From: Bacteroidales bacterium
GTDB taxonomy: Bacteria; Bacteroidota; Bacteroidia; Bacteroidales; PUMT01
Direction of reading: 5' to 3'
Length of the DNA stretch: 11,264 bases
Assembly: GCA_007119075.1 (NCBI GenBank)
Contig: SKQJ01000111.1
Coordinates: 1 to 11,264, forward strand
Position 1 is the stretch's first letter. Each line of letters begins with the position of its first letter. A model generated the notes under the pieces. It did no database searches. It was not told the DNA's origin and worked only from the letters and a program-made list of their open reading frames with translations. This document shows positions 5,381 through 11,264 of the stretch, piece by piece. A program made the position numbers and the translations under genes.

Positions 5381-7672
5381 TTAAATATTCACCCTGGCGC
5401 CAAGCGAAAAGAGCCTGCCGCTATCGGGATAGCCTGCGACGGTCAGGTATCTCTGATCGAGCATATTCCTGGCCTCAGCAAATACTCTTGTAGAGAAACG
5501 GCGGTCAAATGTGTATCCGGCAGTAAGGTTCACCACGGTAAAATCACCCAGCGGAAAGCGGCCATTCTCTTCGGTCCACGCCCTGTTCACAAAACGGTTA
5601 TTCGAATAGGGGCCGGTGTAGTGGGTGTACAGGTTTACATCAAACCCGCTGCGATCAAACTGAAACCCGAAGTTGAGAACAGAGTTAGGCAGCCTCTCAT
5701 CCTTTTCAGGCACGGTGCCGGCAAGATTCTCCCCTCTCATAAATGTTGCATTGGCAAAAAGGAAACTATGGATAAAAGGCAGGTTTACCCTTGTTACCAG
5801 CTCCAGACCATAGCTGCGCTTGTCGATGTTGTGATACAACTCAACCATTCGGTCATTTTCAGTTATCAGGGTCTCGCCGCTAAGCTCAAGTGCATTATTC
5901 CTGCTGATATAGAAGGCGCTTACCGAAATCTCATCTCGACGGGGTGTCATGTGTCTGAATCCCAAATCATGTTGAAGGCGGATCTCGCTGGCCGGCATAA
6001 TCCCCTGCTCGTCTATACTGCCCCGGCGAGGTGCTATGGTACCGCCTGAAAAGTTGTAGTGGAGAGATGATTGAGGCGACAATATATGTGTGGCTCCCAG
6101 AACGGACTGCCACTCAAGAGGGGAGGGTTCGTTCATTATCGGCTCTACGTTCTGGAATCCTGCAGCGCTGCCTTCAATGCTAAATCCCCCGAACTCCTCA
6201 ATATATCCTCCGATTAGCCTTACACCTCCGTCCAGCAAAAACCGCCCTATTCTCTGTTCGTTTGCAATGACTGCCGACCATATATGAACGTTACCCGGAC
6301 GGCCAACATAGAACCGCTTGCCTTCGGGCGCCACCCAGTGGTTATAGAGTACCCCTGCCCTGAGGGTATTGGACGGCGAGAGGGGGCGGCTGTGCAAAAG
6401 GTTAATTCCATACTCCCAGTCCAGCTCCTTGTGCCGGGTAGCGGACTGCTGCTGGATGTTGTAGACACTATAGCCGAAGTCCCTGTATGCCATATTGGCC
6501 TGTAATTCGGTAAGGGAACCGCAATCCCCAATGTAATCCAGCTTTACCCATGAAAGCGTCGAACGCATTGGGTCGACCTGTTCACGGCGGTGGGCTATGT
6601 TAGGTGCCCCCGGGTTTTCAATACTGACCAGCTGACGCAATCCGCCGATAAAGGCCCCCCCGGCATCCACCCGGAGCCTGGGGCTTACCTGCCACCGACC
6701 GCTCGCAAAAACAGTGGAGATCCTCTCCTTCCCATTCCTTGCCGGGGGACCGTCAGTGCCGAAAAAAGAGGCAGAACCGCTGAAAGACACATCATTGATC
6801 TTGTTGCCGTACCGAAGGCTGGTTACGTAATTGTTCTGTTCGCCATACCTGCCAAGAAGCGAGACAGTCTCCTCCTCCGGCATCCGGGTACGCACATCAA
6901 CAACACCGCTCAGACCTGAGAGGCCCTTAACAAGGGCACTGCTTGAGCGTACAACTTCGATCGATTCAATATCCATGGCAGAAAAGAAGTAGACGGTCTC
7001 CTCAAACTCTCTCTGCCAAATGCCGTTTATGGAGTAGTCGGGATAAGGGTATGTCTGACCCCGCACCGAAAAAAACTGCTTCGTCTTCCTGCCCCGGGTC
7101 TCGGTCCACCCCCCTGGCACATGCATCACGGCATCGGTAATTGTTACCGCTCCCTGTCTCTCTATCTCAGCGGCGCTGATGCGCGTAACGGAGGTCAAAA
7201 GAGATACAGGCTCCCGGGTTATGCTGGTATCCTGGCCAGGCAAGGTCCTGATCCCGACAACATCAATTCCTTCGATCTCGAGCCGGTCCGGTATAAGGCC
7301 GATTTCGGGTTTTTTCCGGTCCTGCCGGGGAACGGTGACGGTTATTGTGCCGTTGGAGTAACCCAGTGAGGACACCTCCAGCGTATGCTGCCCTTCGGGA
7401 AGCATGATCTCAAACCACCCGCCGTCACCGGAGCTTGCACCCTGAGCCGTGCCGGGAACAATAATATTTGCATTAACGAGAGGCTCGCCCGTTTCTGAAT
7501 TATAGACATGGCCGTTTACAGGAAATAATTCCTGGGTGCGGGAGTGATAATACAAGGAGAACCGGGTTCCCGTTAAGTTTGTGGCCAGCGCATAAATAGA
7601 ACCGCAGTTAAAAATACCTATGAGAATGGTGAAAAATATACTTTCTTTTATGAGTTTAAAGGCTCTTTTCAC
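5381..7672 (-). CDS. TonB-dependent outer-membrane receptor with carboxypeptidase-regulatory-like domain
   Basis: With a GTG start at 7672 the protein is 763 residues: basic N-terminus and hydrophobic core (KRAFKLIKES, IFFTILIGIF), signal cleavage near SIYALA (25-30), then a carboxypeptidase-regulatory-like beta-sandwich (about 51-110: NGHVYNSETGEPLVNANI, then SSLGY). The plug domain (about 153-263) shows RISAAEIERQGAVTITDAV, IESIEVVRSSSALVKG and LSGVVDVRT, followed by a long beta-barrel ending in RLFSLGARVNI, typical of TonB-dependent receptors. The frame stays open to a GTG at 7798 directly after the ATPase stop, with an ATG at 7771. Those starts would put 42 or 33 mostly proline-rich residues before the signal peptide, so 7672 is preferred. 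It is shorter than most SusC proteins and no SusD partner is present, so it is more likely a receptor for a metal chelate, cofactor or small oligomer. Its position after an ABC ATPase and permease suggests one envelope system. Ligand unknown. Confidence 0.88.
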   Translation of the reverse strand: MKRAFKLIKESIFFTILIGIFNCGSIYALATNLTGTRFSLYYHSRTQELFPVNGHVYNSETGEPLVNANIIVPGTAQGASSGDGGWFEIMLPEGQHTLEVSSLGYSNGTITVTVPRQDRKKPEIGLIPDRLEIEGIDVVGIRTLPGQDTSITREPVSLLTSVTRISAAEIERQGAVTITDAVMHVPGGWTETRGRKTKQFFSVRGQTYPYPDYSINGIWQREFEETVYFFSAMDIESIEVVRSSSALVKGLSGLSGVVDVRTRMPEEETVSLLGRYGEQNNYVTSLRYGNKINDVSFSGSASFFGTDGPPARNGKERISTVFASGRWQVSPRLRVDAGGAFIGGLRQLVSIENPGAPNIAHRREQVDPMRSTLSWVKLDYIGDCGSLTELQANMAYRDFGYSVYNIQQQSATRHKELDWEYGINLLHSRPLSPSNTLRAGVLYNHWVAPEGKRFYVGRPGNVHIWSAVIANEQRIGRFLLDGGVRLIGGYIEEFGGFSIEGSAAGFQNVEPIMNEPSPLEWQSVLGATHILSPQSSLHYNFSGGTIAPRRGSIDEQGIMPASEIRLQHDLGFRHMTPRRDEISVSAFYISRNNALELSGETLITENDRMVELYHNIDKRSYGLELVTRVNLPFIHSFLFANATFMRGENLAGTVPEKDERLPNSVLNFGFQFDRSGFDVNLYTHYTGPYSNNRFVNRAWTEENGRFPLGDFTVVNLTAGYTFDRRFSTRVFAEARNMLDQRYLTVAGYPDSGRLFSLGARVNI

Positions 7673-7730
7673 TTTTTCTTTATTTTTTTGATCTGATAAA
7701 ATAATCTGGTTGACCTGCACGAAGAGATCG

Positions 7731-7769
7731 GCCGGCGGGACTGGCGGGGGAGGGTTCTTAAGCGCCGGC
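7731..7769. repeat. Perfect 7-bp GC inverted repeat in the leader of the receptor gene
   Basis: GCCGGCG (7731-7737) and CGCCGGC (7763-7769) are perfect inverted copies separated by 25 nt. If the receptor starts at 7672, this lies in its untranslated leader just after the ATPase stop and could be an RNA hairpin affecting readthrough or mRNA stability. No T-run follows on the minus strand, so it is not an intrinsic terminator. GC-rich repeats of this length arise by chance fairly easily. Confidence 0.3.
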
Positions 7770-7798
7770 ATGAAATGTTGCAAACCGGGCAAAGCCAC

Positions 7799-8470
7799 TC
7801 AATTGTCTGAAAACCTCCCCTCCTTCATCCTGTAAACCCGGTGAGCACGGTTGCCGACCCTTCTGTCATGCGTGACAAGAAGCACCGCTGCTCCCTCATC
7901 TGCGTATCCGGCTATATGATCCAGCACTATCTCTGCATTATCATCGTCGAGGTTGCCGGTGGGCTCATCGGCAAACAGTACGGAGGGCTTGTTTATAAGA
8001 GCCCGTGCAAGAGCTGCGCGCTGGCGCTCGCCGGTACTGAGTTCACCCGGCTTGTGATCGGCCCGGTGATCCAGATTGAGACGGGTAATAAGCTCCATTG
8101 CCCGCTCCCTGAGGGATAGGGACCAGGTGCCCGATCCCACTGAAGGGATCAAAATATTTTCGGTTACCGTGAGATAGGGTATCAGGTAGAACTGCTGGAA
8201 AACAAACCCAACCCTCAAAGCCCTCTCCCTGTCCCTCTCCTCCGGCGGCAATGCGTAAAGGTCCATCCCCCCTAGCAACACCTTCCCGGAGTCCGGGCTC
8301 ATCAGTCCACCTGCCATCAGAAGCAGCGTGGTTTTGCCGCATCCGCTGGGACCGTTGACACTGACAAGCTCGCCATTAGCTATTTCAAGAGAAATGCCGT
8401 CAACGGCCTTCACTTCCTTGTTTTTTCTTCTTTTGTAGGATTTTGATAATCCAGCTACTTTTAATTCCAT
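7799..8470 (-). CDS. ABC transporter ATP-binding protein, LolD/MacB type
   Basis: This 223-residue protein is a complete nucleotide-binding subunit of the size usual for LolD/MacB-like exporters. Visible motifs are Walker A GPSGCGKTT (40-48), the Q-loop in FVFQQFYLIPYLTV (89-102), a variant signature LSTGERQR (144-151, where LSGGQ is canonical), Walker B VLFADEP with Asp168-Glu169, the D-loop TGNLD (171-175) and the H-loop His201 in LVTHD. It should hydrolyse ATP on the cytoplasmic side to drive the FtsX-like permease encoded just upstream (8626-9945). Members of this family extract lipoproteins, export peptides or macrolides, or act mechanically on envelope enzymes; none of these is specified here. 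The ATG at 8470 follows a 155-nt gap. The stop lies at the edge of the open frame of the receptor gene, consistent with an operon. Confidence 0.93.
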   Translation of the reverse strand: MELKVAGLSKSYKRRKNKEVKAVDGISLEIANGELVSVNGPSGCGKTTLLLMAGGLMSPDSGKVLLGGMDLYALPPEERDRERALRVGFVFQQFYLIPYLTVTENILIPSVGSGTWSLSLRERAMELITRLNLDHRADHKPGELSTGERQRAALARALINKPSVLFADEPTGNLDDDNAEIVLDHIAGYADEGAAVLLVTHDRRVGNRAHRVYRMKEGRFSDN

Positions 8471-8625
8471 TAAATTGTTCGCTTAATAATATAACAAATA
8501 CCTGCAGCTACGGTGGTTCGCAGGTCAGATCCAGTTACCCGTCAACACCTGCATCTCCAAAAGCGACCCGGCCTGAACGGAAGGAGATAGCAGCTATTAG
8601 TTGACACACCCGCAACTCCAACAGG
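8471..8625. other. 155-nt gap between ABC permease and ATPase, nothing clear
   Basis: This gap is unusually long for two subunits of one ABC transporter. No ORF in it looks like protein. CCTGC (8501-8505) and GCAGG (8520-8524) form a weak 5-bp inverted repeat, and the last 40 nt before the ATPase start are AT-rich. I see no match to the TTTG / TAnnTTTG promoter pattern with correct spacing, so separate transcription of the ATPase cannot be claimed. Confidence 0.4.
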
Positions 8626-9945
8626 TCACTGCTCATTAAGTATGTCGGCCGGGTCCTGGTTGGCGGCAATGACCGAAGGCAACAGTCCCGCCGTAAACGC
8701 CAGCAAAGGCGCCAGAAGAAGACCGCCGGCAACCACCGTACCGTTTACAGGTTCAAAACCCCCGGCCGGATATCCTGCAAAATGCAAGCCTGCAGCGACT
8801 CCCGCCATGCAGCCTATAACGGAGGCCAGAACACCCATAATGACAGATTTGCCCAGGAAAATTCCAAGCACCTGGTGACGCCTGAAACCTATTGCACGCA
8901 GAATACCGATCTCGTGCCTTCTCTCGCGCACATTATTATGGATAAGCACGAATATCCAGACTGCAGCAGCGGCTATGATCACTGCTATGAGGATTGTTGC
9001 AAGACGTTCTTTTTCTGTGCGCAACCGGGATTGGTGGGCAAGTTCGGCCTGAAGGATCTCCTCATGCAGCCGTGATGCCCTATGCCTGACATCGGCCCTG
9101 GCAGCAATAAGCGAGCTGAATTCGAAAACCTGCGTGTGCGGCAAAATGGCAGTAACCTCCTTTCTTACCTGGCCCAGCTCCCCGGTGGCACAAACACACT
9201 CAAGGGCAAGAATGCCGCTTATCATACCGGGCGTGCCGAAGATGGCCTGGGCCCTGTCCAGAGGTATCCACATTGTAAGGTCGTCACGGTTTCCCCGACG
9301 GGGGTAGACCCTGTTTACCTCAAAGGCTTCGCCCCTGATGGTAACCACATCACCCGGTCTCAGGTTATGATGAGCGGCAACCTCCTCGCCAAGATCGGCC
9401 TTGCCATCAGGCACTCTATCCATAATCGGCGAGCGGTATTCAAAATCGTCGGTCAGGTGCCCCGGCTTTGCATAGACAGGAACCTGCCCCCTTATCCCGG
9501 ACAGATAGATCTCCGTGTCTTTCTCCCGCCAGAAGATCTTCTGCTGAAGCACCGGCAAAAGATGGTTCAGGGTGGTGATGCCGCTCTCGGCAAGTTCCCA
9601 TACGTCGTCGTAATTGATAAGGCTGGTTGCATAGCCTTCGCGCTCAAGGTCAGAAATGCGCTGTTCAGAGCTGAGGATAAGTACGTTATATCCCATATTC
9701 CGCATAATGATCCGATAATCGTCCTCCAGCTGCACCATCTCCACCCGCAGTTCCTTCTCCTTTTCCATCATAAGCCGTTCGGTGGCCAGCTCATCGCCCC
9801 TTAGCAATATCATTGAAGCAACGAACACCGCGGTGGCTATTACCAGGGACAGCACACCCGTGATAAAACCAAACTTGCTGTGACGAAGCTCGCTCCCGAT
9901 GATAGTCCGGATATCCGTCCGGTCTCTGTTGTTTTTCCCTGCCAT
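8626..9945 (-). CDS. FtsX/MacB-like ABC transporter permease
   Basis: This 439-residue membrane protein has the MacB/FtsX layout: one N-terminal membrane helix (about 27-48), a large extracytoplasmic domain (about 50-312), and three C-terminal helices (about 316-335, 363-387 and 404-426). The cytoplasmic loop ERRHEIGILRAIGFRRHQV (341-359) is the typical FtsX coupling motif that contacts the ATPase. The extracytoplasmic part includes RPGDVVTIRGEAFEVNRVYP, like the MacB periplasmic core, and a charged helical stretch (about 287-314) leading into the second membrane helix, suited to mechanical transmission. The partner is the ATPase at 7799-8470. It starts 8 nt after the stop of the CxC-domain gene, so those two are tightly coupled. 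Three-helix FtsX permeases usually act as dimers. Substrate unknown; lipoprotein or peptide handling, or regulation of an envelope enzyme, are possible. Confidence 0.9.
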   Translation of the reverse strand: MAGKNNRDRTDIRTIIGSELRHSKFGFITGVLSLVIATAVFVASMILLRGDELATERLMMEKEKELRVEMVQLEDDYRIIMRNMGYNVLILSSEQRISDLEREGYATSLINYDDVWELAESGITTLNHLLPVLQQKIFWREKDTEIYLSGIRGQVPVYAKPGHLTDDFEYRSPIMDRVPDGKADLGEEVAAHHNLRPGDVVTIRGEAFEVNRVYPRRGNRDDLTMWIPLDRAQAIFGTPGMISGILALECVCATGELGQVRKEVTAILPHTQVFEFSSLIAARADVRHRASRLHEEILQAELAHQSRLRTEKERLATILIAVIIAAAAVWIFVLIHNNVRERRHEIGILRAIGFRRHQVLGIFLGKSVIMGVLASVIGCMAGVAAGLHFAGYPAGGFEPVNGTVVAGGLLLAPLLAFTAGLLPSVIAANQDPADILNEQ

Positions 9946-9953
9946 CTCTGTAT

Positions 9954-11264
9954 CTAACTTATGTTTTTAAAATAAATGATCAACCCTGCAAGAATCACAG
10001 CACCGATTGCCGCTGCAAATATAAAAAGGATGGTGGCAAGAGAGGATCGATGAGTTACGCTTTCGCGGATGTTTTCTCTCCGGTTTTCTGCCGGGGCATA
10101 TCGCCCTGTCCGGGAACCGGTTTCAGTCGCCTGGCAGCATATCGTATCAGCGGTTTCGGATAGCAGGGCCTGATGGTCCCGGGAAACGGATCGCCGGACG
10201 ACGGGATCAGAAGATGTGGCCGGATCGGCTGAAGCACTGGCAGCAGCAGGCCCGCCGGGGACGGAAGCTGTTTCCGCCTGAGTCCCCGATGATGTTGCCT
10301 CCTCACGTGCTCCCGTACCTTCAGATCGCCTTGTGTCTGACTCACCAGATATATCGATATAAACCACCTTCTCCGGATCGGTTTCCGGGACGGCAGGCTG
10401 CCTGGATGTCGAACCGAGCCGTTTTATGGTCGCCTCTTCAAGCATTCGTCTCACCTCCTCCCCGCGATCCGTGAAACCGGCCATGCCGCTGAGAGGATTG
10501 GCCAGACTTATGTCAGCTATCCTTTCCACATGCCTGTCCCAGTCCACCGCCATCAGCATGTCTACCCCCGGGTTAAGCAGCTTGGCCTGGCATGAGCAGG
10601 GTCCTGTAAGGAACTCCGCGGCCTTCCTTATGTTCCACTCATTGATGCCATCGCCAACGATGGCCCAAAGGGCTATCCCGCGGCCATAAAAAGGAAAAAC
10701 GAACGGTTCGCCGGCAAATTCGCCCAGATCCTTCTCGCTGCCCATGAGCATTGAGATAAAATGTTGCTCATCTTCATCGGAGCGGGAAAGCCTCGCTACC
10801 TCAAAGGTTATCACTGGGGATGCATCCGTTCGTCCATCCCTTACGTAACCATTCACCCACAACTCCAGCTCGGGAAGCGCAAGTGTCTGCTCCAGACGAC
10901 GGAGCTCCTTGTTCAGCAAGTCAAGGGACGCACGGTCCTTTCGACTGTCGCCGCTCTCAAGGAAAACCCAAACCGCAGTTGCCCCCCCGGCCAGTTTTCC
11001 GCCGATTTCACGCCTGACGGGCGAATCGAGAAGCATGTCCACATTGCTGCCGGTAAGCGCACCCGACCAAACCGGTTCGCTGATCCCGGAAACACGTGGA
11101 TAGCGCACTACTACCCAGGGAAATTCCCGCGGAGCAGCCCTTCTGATGTAGCCAAGGGCAACTTCGTCAATTCCCGAGTCAAGATCGAACATCCTCACAT
11201 CCAGGTTGGCGCCGGTGCTGCCACCCCGCGAGGCAGCGAAAAGGCGCGCGGCATGCTGGCTGTA
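9954..11264 (-). CDS. 5'-truncated, C-terminally membrane-anchored protein with a conserved CSC-containing domain, function unknown
   Basis: The frame is open to the right edge, so the true start lies outside; a GTG at 11198 is internal because 22 further codons upstream read as protein (AARLFAASRGGSTGANLDVR). In the 436 visible residues, counting from the edge, a compact domain of about 275 residues holds patches that look constrained: WVVVRYP, PVWSG, LLDSPVRREI, VFLESGD, FVFPFYGRGIALWAIVGDGIN, then GPCSCQAKLLNPGVDMLM with Cys223-Ser-Cys225. A roughly 110-residue Ser/Thr/Ala/Glu-rich linker follows, then one hydrophobic helix (about 409-431) and a short FKNIS tail. The CxC pair could bind a metal or do thiol chemistry, and the alpha/beta character would allow a thioredoxin-like fold; both are inferences. 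Its stop is 8 nt before the FtsX-like permease, so it is probably a partner of that ABC system. Topology depends on whether a signal peptide lies beyond the edge. I cannot name the family. Confidence 0.75.
   Translation of the reverse strand, partial: YSQHAARLFAASRGGSTGANLDVRMFDLDSGIDEVALGYIRRAAPREFPWVVVRYPRVSGISEPVWSGALTGSNVDMLLDSPVRREIGGKLAGGATAVWVFLESGDSRKDRASLDLLNKELRRLEQTLALPELELWVNGYVRDGRTDASPVITFEVARLSRSDEDEQHFISMLMGSEKDLGEFAGEPFVFPFYGRGIALWAIVGDGINEWNIRKAAEFLTGPCSCQAKLLNPGVDMLMAVDWDRHVERIADISLANPLSGMAGFTDRGEEVRRMLEEATIKRLGSTSRQPAVPETDPEKVVYIDISGESDTRRSEGTGAREEATSSGTQAETASVPGGPAAASASADPATSSDPVVRRSVSRDHQALLSETADTICCQATETGSRTGRYAPAENRRENIRESVTHRSSLATILFIFAAAIGAVILAGLIIYFKNIS

Noticed and set aside
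5381..7672. SusC-type assignment for the receptor
   Set aside because: The protein is shorter than typical SusC, no SusD-like lipoprotein lies next to it, and the adjacent genes are ABC exporter components rather than a polysaccharide utilisation locus.
9082..9804. 240-codon plus-strand ORF
   Set aside because: It is antisense to the FtsX-like permease, which has full family motifs and membrane helices; the plus-strand product has none.
1..11264. CRISPR arrays, tRNA or rRNA genes, insertion sequences, attachment sites
   Set aside because: I saw no regularly spaced repeats, tRNA-like cloverleaf, rRNA-like stretch, transposase or integrase motifs in either strand.

Overview
The window is an almost gap-free run of genes, all transcribed leftward (minus strand), from a member of the Bacteroidota. 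The evidence is a TonB-dependent receptor with an N-terminal carboxypeptidase-regulatory-like domain, Bacteroidota-style secreted lipoproteins and carbohydrate-active proteins, start codons without Shine-Dalgarno sequences, and one good match to the TTTG / TAnnTTTG promoter of the Bacteroidota housekeeping sigma factor. Placement below phylum is not supported by the sequence alone.

In transcription order the window starts at the right edge with a 5'-truncated gene (9954-11264). Its conserved domain contains a Cys-Ser-Cys motif, followed by a low-complexity linker and a single C-terminal membrane helix. It is followed 8 nt later by an FtsX/MacB-like ABC permease (8626-9945), then after a 155-nt gap by a LolD/MacB-type ABC ATPase (7799-8470), and then by a TonB-dependent receptor (5381-7672, frame open to 7798). 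These four look like one envelope transport or maintenance cassette. The pairing of a CxC membrane protein with an FtsX/LolD-type exporter and an outer-membrane receptor is the most unusual arrangement in the window.

The next group is degradative and exported. A glycerophosphodiester phosphodiesterase lipoprotein (4506-5366) lies 14 nt after the receptor, and a secreted endonuclease/exonuclease/phosphatase-fold hydrolase (3596-4420) follows. A 298-nt intergenic region with hairpins and a clear promoter (3363-3394) separates these from two tandem paralogous exported TIM-barrel proteins (1783-3297 and 174-1667). Both paralogues resemble DUF4038-type glycoside hydrolases with a C-terminal beta domain. 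At the left edge an ORF begins in an ATGA overlap with the last paralogue, but its frame breaks after about 19 codons and resumes in another frame that runs off the window.

The right half (the ABC/receptor cassette) is visibly more GC-rich than the left half (hydrolases). A plausible reading is two adjacent transcription units: an envelope cassette reading into the phosphodiesterase, and a separately promoted sugar-hydrolase unit. The substrates of the receptor, the ABC complex and the hydrolases cannot be determined from the sequence.
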